Positions 18,944-28,372 of a stretch of 64,000 bases of DNA are shown piece after piece. The stretch comes from UBA2357 sp002344625. GTDB taxonomy: Bacteria; Pseudomonadota; Gammaproteobacteria; Burkholderiales; Rhodocyclaceae. The position numbers and the translations under genes were made by a program. Numbering within the stretch: position 1 is the first letter of the stretch; each line of letters starts with the position of its first letter. Under the pieces are notes generated by a model. It was not told where the DNA came from. It did no database searches and saw nothing but the letters and a program-made list of their open reading frames with translations. The stretch is from the NCBI GenBank assembly GCA_937995335.1, contig CALKIH010000011.1:1-64000 (forward strand). Direction: 5' to 3'.

Positions 18944-19597
18944 ATGCGGCAGGTTGATATCGGCGTGTCGACGAACCGTGGCGGCCTTGCGCGCATGGTC
19001 GACCGCCTGCGCGCCCAGGGTATCCGCGACGAAAAAGTGCTCGATGCGATGGGCCGGGTGCCGCGCGAGCGCTTCGTCGACGAAGGGCTGGGCTACAGCG
19101 CGTTCGACGATACGCCGCTGCCCATCGGCTACCAGCAGACCATCTCGCAACCCTTCGTGGTAGCGCGCATGCTCGAAATCCTGCGTGCGGGACGCGAACT
19201 GGGGAAGACTCTCGAGGTCGGAGCAGGATGCGGCTATCAGGCCGCGGTGCTGGCTCAGCTTGCGACCGAGGTCTATGCGGTGGAGCGGATTCGCCCGCTG
19301 CTCGAAAAGGCCAAGGAAAATCTCAGACCCTTGCGTTTGCCGAACCTGCGCCTGAAACACGCCGACGGTATGCTCGGCCTGGCCGAAGTGGCGCCGTTCG
19401 ATACGATCATCGTTGCCGCGGCCGCGCGCGAGGTGCCGGCGGAACTCAAGCAGCAACTGGCATCGGGTGGCCGGCTGCTGCTGCCGGTCGGTGTCGCGGA
19501 GCAGCGGCTGGTGCTGATCGAACGCAACGGGAATTTGTTCAAGGAAAGCGGGTACGAAGGTGTGCGCTTCGTGCCCTTGCTCGGTGGAGTGGAATGA
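18944..19597 (+). CDS. pcm: Protein-L-isoaspartate O-methyltransferase
   Basis: Repairs isoaspartyl damage in aged proteins by SAM-dependent methylation. The 217-residue protein has the Pcm substrate region QTISQPFVVARML and the SAM-binding motif LEVGAGCGYQAAVLA (about residues 91-105). The C-terminal GGRLLLPVG segment is typical. It begins one base after the surE stop and ends in an ATGA overlap with nlpD, so it is part of the stationary-phase repair and rpoS operon. Confidence 0.95.
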   Translation: MRQVDIGVSTNRGGLARMVDRLRAQGIRDEKVLDAMGRVPRERFVDEGLGYSAFDDTPLPIGYQQTISQPFVVARMLEILRAGRELGKTLEVGAGCGYQAAVLAQLATEVYAVERIRPLLEKAKENLRPLRLPNLRLKHADGMLGLAEVAPFDTIIVAAAAREVPAELKQQLASGGRLLLPVGVAEQRLVLIERNGNLFKESGYEGVRFVPLLGGVE

Positions 19598-20481
19598 AGA
19601 CGCAGAATGGATGGCCCGCCGTCGGGCGGGTAGTGGGCATGTCGTTGCTGGTTGCATTGATCGCGGGCTGCGCGTCCAAGCCGCCGGTACCGGTCAGGCA
19701 TGGAACGGTTCCTCCGGAGCAGGCCGGGACGGCGCAGGCGGTGCAGCCGGCGGGACAGGGGCGCGAGCACGTGGTGCAGCCCGGCGATACCTTGTTGGGC
19801 ATCGGGCGGACCTATGGCCAGAGCGTGAACGATCTGGTGGCCTGGAACAATCTCGCCAACCCCAATCAGATCGTGCCGGGCCAGCGGATCAGGTTGCAGG
19901 CGCCCGGTATGGGCGCGGGCGAACCGGTGGCGGTCGCCAAGCCGATCGACGTCGTGCCGGTGGCGCCGATCGGCACGCCCTCCGCCGTTGCAACACCGCT
20001 CAAGCAGGAACCCAAGGGTGGCAAGCAGGCCTACAACGACCAGGCCTGGGCCGCGATCCAGCCGGGCGCCGGCATGGCGCCGCTCGCACCGGCCGTGCCC
20101 GATGCCGCAGCAAAGGATTCGAACTGGTTGTGGCCGGCCTCGGGCACGATCCTGGCCGGCTTCAACGAGTCGAGCAACAAGGGCATCGACATCGCCGGCA
20201 GCCCGGGTGACCCGGTGCTGGCGTCGGCCGCGGGCAAGGTGGTGTACTCGGGCAGCGGCTTGCGCGGATATGGGAAACTCGTCATCATCAAGCACGACGA
20301 AAACTACCTGACGGCATATGCGCACAATCGCGAACTGCTGGTCAAGGAGGGTGACGATGTGAGCCGGGGCCAGAAGATCGCGGAGCTGGGCAGTACCGAT
20401 GCCGACCGGCCAAAGCTGCATTTCGAGATCCGCAAACAGGGCCGGCCGGTTGACCCGATGACGTATCTGCCGCCGCGTTGA
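19594..20481 (+). CDS. nlpD: NlpD lipoprotein, amidase activator (LysM + M23)
   Basis: Outer-membrane lipoprotein of 295 residues that activates periplasmic amidases during cell division. The signal peptide ends in LVALIAGC (lipobox), a LysM peptidoglycan-binding domain follows (about residues 65-110, HVVQPGDTLLGIGRTYGQ), and a C-terminal M23/LytM domain (about 185-290). The metal-binding histidine before GIDIAG is replaced by asparagine and the usual second HxH is only LHFE, so the domain is catalytically degenerate as expected for NlpD. The start at 19594 overlaps the pcm stop. In related bacteria a main rpoS promoter lies inside nlpD. Confidence 0.93.
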   Translation: MKTQNGWPAVGRVVGMSLLVALIAGCASKPPVPVRHGTVPPEQAGTAQAVQPAGQGREHVVQPGDTLLGIGRTYGQSVNDLVAWNNLANPNQIVPGQRIRLQAPGMGAGEPVAVAKPIDVVPVAPIGTPSAVATPLKQEPKGGKQAYNDQAWAAIQPGAGMAPLAPAVPDAAAKDSNWLWPASGTILAGFNESSNKGIDIAGSPGDPVLASAAGKVVYSGSGLRGYGKLVIIKHDENYLTAYAHNRELLVKEGDDVSRGQKIAELGSTDADRPKLHFEIRKQGRPVDPMTYLPPR

Positions 20482-20493
20482 TGGAGCGTACCT

Positions 20494-21429
20494 ATGTTTG
20501 ATCCGGGTAGTCATGATGATCTGGAAAGCCGTGATCCCGATCTTCCGCCCGAGGTCGAACTACTCGTAGGGACGCCGCCGCCGCCCTACGAAAGCGAGTT
20601 CCTGAACGATGTCACCCAGATTTATCTCAACGAGATAGGTGCCAACCCGTTGCTCACCGCCGACGAAGAGGTCAAGTTGGCGCGGCGGGTGCGGGCGGGG
20701 GATTTCGAGGCGCGCCAGCTCATGATCGAGCGCAACCTGCGCCTGGTCGTGAATATCGCCAAGCACTACCTGAACCGCGGCATTCCGCTGCTGGACCTGG
20801 TCGAGGAGGGCAATCTCGGCCTGATCCATGCGCTCGAGAAGTTCGACCCGGAGCGCGGGTTCCGCTTCTCGACCTATGCCACATGGTGGATTCGCCAGAA
20901 CATCGAGCGGTCGATCATGAATCATTCGCGTACGATCCGCCTGCCGGTGCATGTGGTGAAGGAACTCAACCAGGTGCTCCGGACCCGGCGGGCGCTCGAG
21001 GCCAGCGGGAATGGAGAGTTCTCACTCGATGCGATCGCCGACCGGGTCGGCAAGTCGGTCGACGAAGTCCGTGCCTTGCTCGCGCTCGGCGAGCACACCG
21101 CGTCGCTCGACGCACCGCTGGACATCGATCCGTCGCTGTCGATCGGCGAGTCGCTGGCGGACGAGCATGTCTGCTCGCCCGATGCGCATATCCAGGACGT
21201 CGAGGTCGAGACCTTGGTGCGCGAGTGGATCAACAAGCTGAACGAAAAGCAGCGCGTGGTGATTCGCCACCGTTATGGGATCGACGAGTGCGAGCTGATG
21301 ACGCTCGAGGAGCTCGCCGAAAAGCTCGGGCTCACGCGCGAACGGGTCCGCCAGATCCAGCTCGAGGCGTTGGGGCTGCTGCGCCGCGCGATCCGGCGCA
21401 AGGGTATTTCGCGAGACGTCCTGCTCTGA
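20494..21429 (+). CDS. rpoS: RNA polymerase sigma factor RpoS
   Basis: General-stress and stationary-phase sigma factor of 311 residues. Region 1.2 starts near DVTQIYLNEIGANPLLTADEE. Regions 2.1-2.4 include NLRLVVNIAKHYLNRGIPLLDLVEEGN and RFSTYATWWIRQ. Region 4.2 ends with LTRERVRQIQLEAL. The position 12 bp after nlpD and the downstream convergent mltB agree with RpoS rather than RpoD or RpoH. It would control stress genes across the chromosome. Confidence 0.96.
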   Translation: MFDPGSHDDLESRDPDLPPEVELLVGTPPPPYESEFLNDVTQIYLNEIGANPLLTADEEVKLARRVRAGDFEARQLMIERNLRLVVNIAKHYLNRGIPLLDLVEEGNLGLIHALEKFDPERGFRFSTYATWWIRQNIERSIMNHSRTIRLPVHVVKELNQVLRTRRALEASGNGEFSLDAIADRVGKSVDEVRALLALGEHTASLDAPLDIDPSLSIGESLADEHVCSPDAHIQDVEVETLVREWINKLNEKQRVVIRHRYGIDECELMTLEELAEKLGLTRERVRQIQLEALGLLRRAIRRKGISRDVLL

Positions 21430-21437
21430 GGCCCCGC

Positions 21438-22451
21438 TCAGCGTCCGGCGGTCGGGGCGCCATAGCCACCGCGCAAGGCCTGTGCGAGCTGATACACCGA
21501 CATCGCGTAGAAGCTGCTGCGGTTGTAGCGGGTGATCGCGTAGAAGTTCTGATAGCCCAGCCAGTATTCGGTGCGCTCGCCCGGTGTCACCAGGTCGACC
21601 AGGGTCGCCTTGCCGGTGTGCAGATCGCCCCCCAACGGAATCATGCCCAGGTTTCTCACGCTGTCGGCGTCGAGGGTCGGGTAGATCCCGGCCGCGATCA
21701 GGCCGGCCGAATCGATGCCATCGGGCAGATGTATCCGCACCGCGACCGGATCGCCCGCCGCCCAGCCATGGGCGGCGAGGTAGTTGGCGACGCTGCCGAT
21801 GGCATCGATCGGGTCGCTGTCGAAATCGATCCTGCCATTGCCGTCGAAATCCACCGCGTAGTTCCGGATGCTGCTCGGCAGAAACTGGGGGTAGCCCAGT
21901 GCGCCGGCGAAGGAGCCGGAGTATTCGAACGGGTCGCGGTTTTGTTCGCGCGCCAGCAGGAACAGGTTTTCGAGTTCTTTGCGGAAGAGCTCGGCCCGCG
22001 GTGGATAGTCGAACGCGAGCGTCGCGAGCGCCGATACCGTTTCGAAGTTGCCGGTATAGCTGCCGTAGTGGGTCTCCACGCCGATGATCGCCACGATGAT
22101 CTCGGGCGGAACGCCGAAGCGGGCACTCGCGGCCTCGAGGGTCGCGTGATGTTCGCGCCAGAAGCGCAGACCGCCGTCGATGCGGCGATCATCCAGAAAA
22201 CGGGCCTGGTAGCGTTTCCACGAGCGGGCGCCGGTGCTCTTGGGGGGGGTGATCAGGCGAATCACCTCCGGCTCGTGGCGCGCCCGTTTGAGCGCGTCGA
22301 GCAGGACCTCACGTTCGAAGCCGTGGTTCTCGGTCATTTCGCGTACGAAGCCGAGCGCGCCTTCGTCGGATTCGAAAGCGGCGTTCGCGTCGGTGCCGGT
22401 GTGGCCGGCAAGCGCGATCAGGAGCAGGGTGGGCAGTGCGGAACGTTTCAT
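21438..22451 (-). CDS. mltB: Membrane-bound lytic murein transglycosylase B
   Basis: Periplasmic enzyme of 337 residues that cleaves glycan strands of peptidoglycan, forming 1,6-anhydro ends. A signal sequence covers about residues 1-25; no clear lipobox cysteine is present, so it may be soluble. The catalytic glutamate is E126 in IIGVETHYGS, and ALGYPQFLPSS and the Ca-site-like DFDGNGRIDFDSD are MltB marks. The start at 22451 overlaps the stop of the transglutaminase-like gene as ATGA, so it is the last gene of the moxR-DUF58-tgpA-mltB operon. Confidence 0.92.
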   Translation of the reverse strand: MKRSALPTLLLIALAGHTGTDANAAFESDEGALGFVREMTENHGFEREVLLDALKRARHEPEVIRLITPPKSTGARSWKRYQARFLDDRRIDGGLRFWREHHATLEAASARFGVPPEIIVAIIGVETHYGSYTGNFETVSALATLAFDYPPRAELFRKELENLFLLAREQNRDPFEYSGSFAGALGYPQFLPSSIRNYAVDFDGNGRIDFDSDPIDAIGSVANYLAAHGWAAGDPVAVRIHLPDGIDSAGLIAAGIYPTLDADSVRNLGMIPLGGDLHTGKATLVDLVTPGERTEYWLGYQNFYAITRYNRSSFYAMSVYQLAQALRGGYGAPTAGR

Positions 22452-24409
22452 TTCAAATCCAGCCGTTTGATTTCTTGCAGAAGCTTGCGCGCGAGTTGTA
22501 CGTGTTTCGGATTGGGCGGACCGTAGCGCAGGTTTGCATAGACGCCCGTGATGTGCCGAATGCGGCTCGCGTGTCGCGGCAGCGCCTGGGTCAGGCGTTG
22601 TGCATAGTCTAGCGGACCCTCCCAGGGGTGTCGCGGCAAAGCGTGCCGGGCGAGCTTGGCGCAGAACACCGCCCAGGCACGATCGAGTGGATCGGCGCTG
22701 CGTTCCTTCAGCATCGCCCAGCCGAAAAGACCCAGCAGCAGGATGGTGATCGCGCCGCCAAGCAGTGCGCCCAAAGTACGCCAGTCGGGCTGTTCGAAAC
22801 CGAAGCGTTCCATGAGACGCCGCTGGCGCTCCGGGTTGTAGCCGAGTACCCATTCGTTCCAGGCGTTGGACAAGGCCTCCCACTGGTGGCGCATGTCGCG
22901 CAGCCATTCCAGGGCCGGCCACATCATCAGGGGGCGAAACGCGTCGTCGGGCAGCGCCGCGGCGAGGCCTCCGTCGATGCGGGTCGGGTTTGCCGCGGCG
23001 GTCGGGTCGATGCGGATCCAGCCGCGGCCCTCGTGCCAGACTTCGGCCCAGGCATGCGCGTCCGACTGGCGCACCACCATCACCCCGTCGACCGGATTCA
23101 CCTCGCCGCCCTGGTAGCCGGTGACGACCCGTGCCGGCACGCCCGCGGCACGCATCATGACCACGAATGCCGAGGCGAAGTGTTCGCAGAAGCCGCGCCG
23201 GGTTTCGAAAAGAAATTCGTCGACCGAATGACGCCCCAGCAGTGGCGGCCTGAGCGTGTAGATGAAGCTGCCGCCGCGAAAATGGTCCAGGACACGCGCG
23301 ACTTTCGATTCAGGGTCGGGGGCGGTGCGCGTGAGCTCATCCACCAGTTCGGATGTGCGCGGATTGAATCCGGCGGGCAACTGCAGATTCATCCGCAGCA
23401 GCCCGGCAGGTTCGACCGGTCCCAACGGCGTTTCGGGGTAGGCGCGCAGGGCCAGCCGGCGCCGTTCGCGCACGGGCGTCGTTGCCAGCAACTGGAAGTC
23501 GTTGGCGTAGCGTGCGTGCTCGACCCCGGCCGCAGTGACGTCGAGGGCGAGCAGCCAGGGGCGGTTGTGCGGCTCCAGCGTCAGCACATAGTCGAAGGCC
23601 GGCCCGGTCGTGACGTAGCGCGGCGCCGCTGCGCTTCCCGCCGCGACTGCGCGCCAGCTTCGACCGTCGAATTGGCTGAGAACCGGGCCACGCCAGTAAC
23701 GCATTCGCGCGGGCGGTGGCGGGCCAGCGAACGCGGCACGCAAGGCGATCGCGGACGATTCGCTGAGATCGCTGATGGAACCCGGCTCCATGGTGCCCGA
23801 CAGGCCGCTCGTCGCCCTGAAGGCGTCGTTCGGCAGGCCCCAGAGCGGACCCTCGATGCGTGGGAATGCGATGAACAGCACGATCAGGAAGGGTAGGGCC
23901 TGCACCAGCAATAGACCGCCGGTTCGCAATTGCTGACCCGCATTGGCCCTGACATCCTGCAAGCTCAGCAGCGTGACGGTCGCGATGAGGCTGCCGGTCA
24001 GCGCCAGCCCTGCCACCGGCAAGGTCTGGTCGTTCAGAAACAAGGCCAGTTGCAGAAAGAAGCTCAGGAGTACCGCAGCACGGATGTCGCGGTCGGCGTT
24101 CAGCTCGAATTGCTTCAGGCAGAGCAGGACGGCAAGCAGGGCGACGCCCGGGTCCTTGCCGAAGAACTGTCCGAAATGGAGCTTTACCGCGATCCCGGCG
24201 GAGATCGCGAGCAGCAGAATCACGAGCCGCCGGGCGCGTTTCAAGGGACCGGCATGGAGTTCGTAAGCCTGCCAGCACAGCAGCAGGGCACAAAAAAGCG
24301 TGAGCCACATGGGCTGCGCCATCGCGTGCGGCGCGAGGGTCAGGGTGACGGTCGCGAACAACCATACCCGCGCCGGAATGCGCAAGCGACCGATCTCAGC
24401 CGGGCGCAT
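22448..24409 (-). CDS. Transglutaminase-like membrane protein (TgpA family, DUF3488)
   Basis: Protein of 653 residues with about six N-terminal transmembrane helices, a periplasmic transglutaminase-like domain and a further helix around residue 545, as in Pseudomonas TgpA. The expected triad is present: C408 in RRGFCEHFASAF, H452 in DAHAWAEVW and D468 in RIDPTA. TgpA activity is periplasmic and essential in P. aeruginosa; the substrate is uncertain. The start overlaps the DUF58 gene by 14 bp. The upstream continuation of the frame shadows that gene. A DUF4129-like tail follows the last helix. Confidence 0.9.
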   Translation of the reverse strand: MRPAEIGRLRIPARVWLFATVTLTLAPHAMAQPMWLTLFCALLLCWQAYELHAGPLKRARRLVILLLAISAGIAVKLHFGQFFGKDPGVALLAVLLCLKQFELNADRDIRAAVLLSFFLQLALFLNDQTLPVAGLALTGSLIATVTLLSLQDVRANAGQQLRTGGLLLVQALPFLIVLFIAFPRIEGPLWGLPNDAFRATSGLSGTMEPGSISDLSESSAIALRAAFAGPPPPARMRYWRGPVLSQFDGRSWRAVAAGSAAAPRYVTTGPAFDYVLTLEPHNRPWLLALDVTAAGVEHARYANDFQLLATTPVRERRRLALRAYPETPLGPVEPAGLLRMNLQLPAGFNPRTSELVDELTRTAPDPESKVARVLDHFRGGSFIYTLRPPLLGRHSVDEFLFETRRGFCEHFASAFVVMMRAAGVPARVVTGYQGGEVNPVDGVMVVRQSDAHAWAEVWHEGRGWIRIDPTAAANPTRIDGGLAAALPDDAFRPLMMWPALEWLRDMRHQWEALSNAWNEWVLGYNPERQRRLMERFGFEQPDWRTLGALLGGAITILLLGLFGWAMLKERSADPLDRAWAVFCAKLARHALPRHPWEGPLDYAQRLTQALPRHASRIRHITGVYANLRYGPPNPKHVQLARKLLQEIKRLDLK

Positions 24410-25385
24410 TGGCGTTCTCGCGATACAGGGCGAGGCGCGCGAGGCAGGCCTGCACATGCTGGCTTCCGGCTGCCGCGCCGATGCGTACGCCGGGAAGTTG
24501 CAATGCGAATGCCCGGCCCTGCGAATCGGCGGCGAGAATCCAGGCGCACAGGCGCGAGAGCCGCCGCTCCACGTCGAGACTGGCCGGCAGGGTCGACCAA
24601 TCGAGCACCAGATCGCTGCCCGCCAGGCCGGAAAAGCGCTTGGTGAGCATCGGACCGTCGCGCGCCACCACTTTCCAGGCCACATGGCGGGGTGAGTCGG
24701 CGCGGTCATGGGTGCGCAGACCGGCGAAGTCGTCGTCGCCGGATTCCGCTTGGCGTCGCCCCGGCCCCGCGTTGGCGTTGGCGGGCAGTGGCGGTGGAAG
24801 CGGTTCCGGCGCCGGATAGACGAGGCAGTGGGCGTCCGGCATGAGAATGCTCCAGGCCCTGATGAGGCCCAGAGGGTATGTCGTTTCGATGACCACGCGT
24901 CCGAGTGCAAGCTGCCCGCGCCGGCTTGTGGGCCGCAGCAGCGTGTGCGCGTGGGTGTCGCGTGCAGCCACGTCGAAGCCGTCGCCAGGCCGGTCGCCGG
25001 CCGCGACCAAGCGCAGCGCCGGGCGGCGGCGATTGCGGTCATTGCTCACCAGTAGCCGGAAACGCGCGCTCTCGCCGGCGAATACCGGCTCGGCCCGGCC
25101 TGGCCCGATCGATAGCTGGAGAAGGTTGCGAAACGCGTGCACGATGCTCACCACCGCCACCCCGGCCAGGAGGAAGACGAGCGCGTAGCCCAGGCTCAGA
25201 TTGTAGTTGATGCTCGCGATCAGCATCGTCAGCAGGGCCATCATGTAGCTCAGGCCGCTGCGGGTTGGCAGCACGAAGATGCGGCGCTGGCCCAGCACGA
25301 TGGGCGCGGGTTCGACACCCTTGACCCGGAACACCAGGCGGTCGACCGTTGCGCGCATCCGGCTGATGATTCGCCGCAATGCCAT
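24396..25385 (-). CDS. DUF58 domain membrane protein
   Basis: Protein of 329 residues with two N-terminal transmembrane helices (about 46-84), followed by a cytoplasmic or peripheral beta-rich region and the DUF58 core. The typical arrangement DFAGLRTHDRADSPRHVAWKVVAR, which carries the family's RxxxxGDxxRxIxW-like pattern in altered form, lies at about 218-241. DUF58 proteins are partners of MoxR AAA ATPases and often carry a vWA-like fold; here the C-terminal part is short. One base overlaps the moxR stop, and its end overlaps the transglutaminase gene. Confidence 0.85.
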   Translation of the reverse strand: MALRRIISRMRATVDRLVFRVKGVEPAPIVLGQRRIFVLPTRSGLSYMMALLTMLIASINYNLSLGYALVFLLAGVAVVSIVHAFRNLLQLSIGPGRAEPVFAGESARFRLLVSNDRNRRRPALRLVAAGDRPGDGFDVAARDTHAHTLLRPTSRRGQLALGRVVIETTYPLGLIRAWSILMPDAHCLVYPAPEPLPPPLPANANAGPGRRQAESGDDDFAGLRTHDRADSPRHVAWKVVARDGPMLTKRFSGLAGSDLVLDWSTLPASLDVERRLSRLCAWILAADSQGRAFALQLPGVRIGAAAGSQHVQACLARLALYRENANAPG

Positions 25386-26311
25386 CAGGGTAGCGAGACT
25401 TCGTGCAGGAGCCGCCCGATCGCTTCGGGGGTCGCCATCCTTCCGTCGCTGGCCATGTGCAGGCGATGGGTCGCCACCGATGGAAACACCGCTTGGATGT
25501 CTTCGGGCAGCACGTGGCCGCGTCCGTGTGTGAGGGCCCAGGCGCGCGCGGCGGCCAGCAACCCGATGCCGGCGCGAGGGCTCAGCCCGCCGTCGAAGGC
25601 GGCGCTCTGACGGCTGTGAGCCAGCAGCCGCTGCACATAGTCGACGATGCGTTCCGAAACCAGCGTGCCGCGGGCGGCCCGCTGCAGCGAGCCGATCTGT
25701 TCGGGCGAGATGACGGGCTCCTGGCGCGCGAGCAACTCACGCCGGTCTTCGCCCATCAGCAGGGCGCGCTCGGCGATGCGATCCGGATAACCGAGGTGGA
25801 TGCGCATGAGAAAGCGGTCGAGCTGGCTCTCGGGTAACGGAAAGGTGCCGATCTGGTGGGCCGGATTCTGGGTCGCGATCACGAAAAAGGGTTCGGGCAG
25901 CACCAGCGTGTGGCCGTCGGCGCTGACCTGGTGCTCTTCCATGGCCTCGAGCAGCGCGCTCTGGGTCTTGGGGCTGGCGCGGTTGATCTCGTCGGCGAGG
26001 ATCAGTTGCGAGAACAGCGGTCCGGGGTGAAAGCGAAAGCTCGCGCTGTCACGATCGAAGATCGAGACGCCGACGATGTCGGCCGGCAGCAGATCGCTGG
26101 TGAATTGTATGCGCTGGTACTGGAGGCCGGTCAGCTTCGCCATCAGATGCGCGAGCGTGGTCTTGCCCACGCCTGGGATGTCCTCGATCAGGAGATGCCC
26201 GCGCGCGATCAGGCAGGCGAGCGCCAGACGCAGATCGTTCTCCTTCCCCAGGATGATCGTGCCGGCGGCGTCGATGAAGGTTTGTGCATCCTGATGCGTG
26301 GTTTGTGCCAT
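25385..26311 (-). CDS. MoxR-family AAA+ ATPase
   Basis: Chaperone-like ATPase of 308 residues. Walker A is in EDIPGVGKTT (residues 43-52), Walker B is LILADEINRA (D107, E108), and sensor I is in FFVIATQNP; the arginine finger region is LPESQLDRF. MoxR ATPases remodel or insert cofactors into partner complexes that include DUF58/vWA proteins. It heads the four-gene envelope operon, divergent from the histone-deacetylase-like gene. Confidence 0.93.
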   Translation of the reverse strand: MAQTTHQDAQTFIDAAGTIILGKENDLRLALACLIARGHLLIEDIPGVGKTTLAHLMAKLTGLQYQRIQFTSDLLPADIVGVSIFDRDSASFRFHPGPLFSQLILADEINRASPKTQSALLEAMEEHQVSADGHTLVLPEPFFVIATQNPAHQIGTFPLPESQLDRFLMRIHLGYPDRIAERALLMGEDRRELLARQEPVISPEQIGSLQRAARGTLVSERIVDYVQRLLAHSRQSAAFDGGLSPRAGIGLLAAARAWALTHGRGHVLPEDIQAVFPSVATHRLHMASDGRMATPEAIGRLLHEVSLP

Positions 26312-26449
26312 TGATCTGGGTACTGTGAAATTGGTCCTGAAGCGGTGATAATAGCTGACAAAGAACCGACGTCGCTCCGCCCGCCCAGCATGCAGGCGGG
26401 TTTGAGATGGCGCTCGGACAAAGGTTCATCTCGTTCAGGAGAGGGGGGT

Positions 26450-27376
26450 ATGACATCAACCGCGTTCATCACGCACCGCGACTGCTGGCTGCACGACATG
26501 GGGAGCTTCCATCCGGAGTGTCCCGACAGGCTCGCGGCGATCAATGACAGGCTGATCGCGGCGGGGCTGGATCTGTACTTGTCGTTTTACGATGCGCCGC
26601 TCGCCACTGTCGAGCAGGTTGGCCGGGTGCACCCTCAGACCTACTTCGACGAGCTGCTCGCGGCGGTGCCGGAGCACGGCATCCGTCACCTGGATCCGGA
26701 CACCGCGATGAGTCCCAACACCATGAAGGCGGCGCTGCGTTCGGCGGGCGCGGGGGTGTTGGCGACCGATCTGGTCATGAAGGGTGAGATCGAGAATGCG
26801 TTCTGCGCGATCCGCCCGCCCGGTCACCATGCCGAGATCGCCAAGGCGATGGGTTTCTGTTTTCTCAACAATGTCGCGATCGCGGCCCGGCATGCGCTCG
26901 AGACCCATGGCCTCGAACGGGTGGCCGTCGTCGATTTCGACGTCCACCATGGCAATGGCACCGAGGACATCTTCAAGGATGATCCGAGGGTGATGATGGT
27001 CAGCATCTTCCAGCATCCGTTCTTTCCTTACAGCGGTGCCGACTGCAAAGCGCCGAACATGGTCAATGTGCCGGTTTCCGCCGGCCTGCGCGGCGATGCG
27101 TTCAGGCAGATCGTATCGGAGGTGTGGATTCCGGCGCTGCGCAAGCACAATCCGCAGATGATCTTCTTCTCTGCCGGCTTCGATGCCCACTACGAAGACG
27201 ACATGGGCTCGTGCGGCCTGGTCGAGGCCGACTACGTCTGGGCGACCGAGCAGATCAAGGCGCTAGCGGCGGAGTGCGGCCACAAGCGGATCGTGTCGCT
27301 GCTGGAAGGCGGCTATTCGCTGTCGTCGCTGGCGCGCTCGGTCGTTGCGCACATCAAGTCGCTCGCCGATCTTTGA
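26450..27376 (+). CDS. Histone deacetylase-like amidohydrolase
   Basis: Zn-dependent deacetylase-fold enzyme of 308 residues, in the bacterial acetoin-utilisation/HDAC group whose substrates include acetylated polyamines and lysines. The catalytic pair is H126-H127 in IRPPGHHAE, the zinc ligands D164 and H166 are in VVDFDVHHGNGTED, and the later SAGFDAHYEDD supplies the third ligand. The start at 26450 is preceded by AGGAGAGG. It is divergent from moxR and followed by dapA after 95 bp. Substrate not assignable. Confidence 0.9.
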   Translation: MTSTAFITHRDCWLHDMGSFHPECPDRLAAINDRLIAAGLDLYLSFYDAPLATVEQVGRVHPQTYFDELLAAVPEHGIRHLDPDTAMSPNTMKAALRSAGAGVLATDLVMKGEIENAFCAIRPPGHHAEIAKAMGFCFLNNVAIAARHALETHGLERVAVVDFDVHHGNGTEDIFKDDPRVMMVSIFQHPFFPYSGADCKAPNMVNVPVSAGLRGDAFRQIVSEVWIPALRKHNPQMIFFSAGFDAHYEDDMGSCGLVEADYVWATEQIKALAAECGHKRIVSLLEGGYSLSSLARSVVAHIKSLADL

Positions 27377-27471
27377 GGCCGCATTGCGCGATCATTCGCT
27401 TACACGGCGCACGTGGCTGTCGTGCGTCGATCGGTTAGAATGGCGGTTTTAATCTCTCGGTTTCCATTGCC

Positions 27472-28350
27472 ATGATTACCGGCTCCCTCGTTGCAATCGC
27501 AACGCCCATGCATCCCGATGGCAGTCTCGACTTTGCCGGCCTGCGCGCACTGATCGATTTTCATGTCGCTGAAGGAACGGACGGCATCGTGGTCGTCGGC
27601 ACCACCGGCGAGTCGCCGACGGTGAGCGTAGACGAGCACTGCGAACTCATTCGCGTGGCCGTGCAGCATGCGGCCGGACGCATTCCGGTAATCGCCGGCA
27701 CCGGTGCCAACTCGACGGCCGAGGCGATCGAGCTGGCGCGCTTCGCCGAGAAGGCGGGCGCCGAGTCGCATCTTTCGGTGGTTCCGTACTACAACCGCCC
27801 GACGCAGGAAGGGCTTTACCGGCATTTTCGCGCCATCGCCGAGGCGGTGGCGCTACCGCTGATTCTCTACAATGTGCCGGGGCGCACGGTCGCCGATCTG
27901 GGCAACGACACGACGCTGCGTCTTGCCGAGATTCCCAATATCGTCGGGGTGAAGGATGCCACCGGTAGCATCGACCGCGCCTGCGACCTGATCGAGCGCG
28001 CGCCGGAAGGCTTCGCGCTCTACAGCGGCGACGACATGACGGTTGCGGCTTTCATCCTGCTGGGCGGCCATGGCACGATCTCGGTTACCGCCAACGTGGC
28101 ACCGCGGGCGATGCACGAGCTGTGCGCCGCCGCCTTGCGCGGCGATGTCGCCACGGCACGCGAGATCAATGGGCGGTTGCTGTGGTTGCACCGCCACCTG
28201 TTCTGCGAAGCCAATCCGATTCCGGTCAAGTGGGCACTCGAACGGATGGGCCTGATCCAGTCGGGTATTCGCTTGCCGCTCACGACCCTGTCGGAGGGAT
28301 GCCATGAGCGCGTCCTCGCAGCCCTGCAACATGCCGGTATCACTGTTTGA
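27472..28350 (+). CDS. dapA: 4-hydroxy-tetrahydrodipicolinate synthase
   Basis: Condenses pyruvate with aspartate semialdehyde, the first committed step to diaminopimelate and lysine. The 292-residue protein has the Schiff-base lysine K161 in GVKDATG, Y133 in LYNVPGR and the T44-T45 pair in VGTTGES, all catalytic landmarks of DapA. It is followed by bamC after 22 bp, the dapA-bamC order shared by many proteobacteria. A candidate -10 element TAGAAT lies at 27436-27441 with no good -35 partner. Confidence 0.96.
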   Translation: MITGSLVAIATPMHPDGSLDFAGLRALIDFHVAEGTDGIVVVGTTGESPTVSVDEHCELIRVAVQHAAGRIPVIAGTGANSTAEAIELARFAEKAGAESHLSVVPYYNRPTQEGLYRHFRAIAEAVALPLILYNVPGRTVADLGNDTTLRLAEIPNIVGVKDATGSIDRACDLIERAPEGFALYSGDDMTVAAFILLGGHGTISVTANVAPRAMHELCAAALRGDVATAREINGRLLWLHRHLFCEANPIPVKWALERMGLIQSGIRLPLTTLSEGCHERVLAALQHAGITV

Positions 28351-28372
28351 CATTTCAGGACCGCTCGCACTC

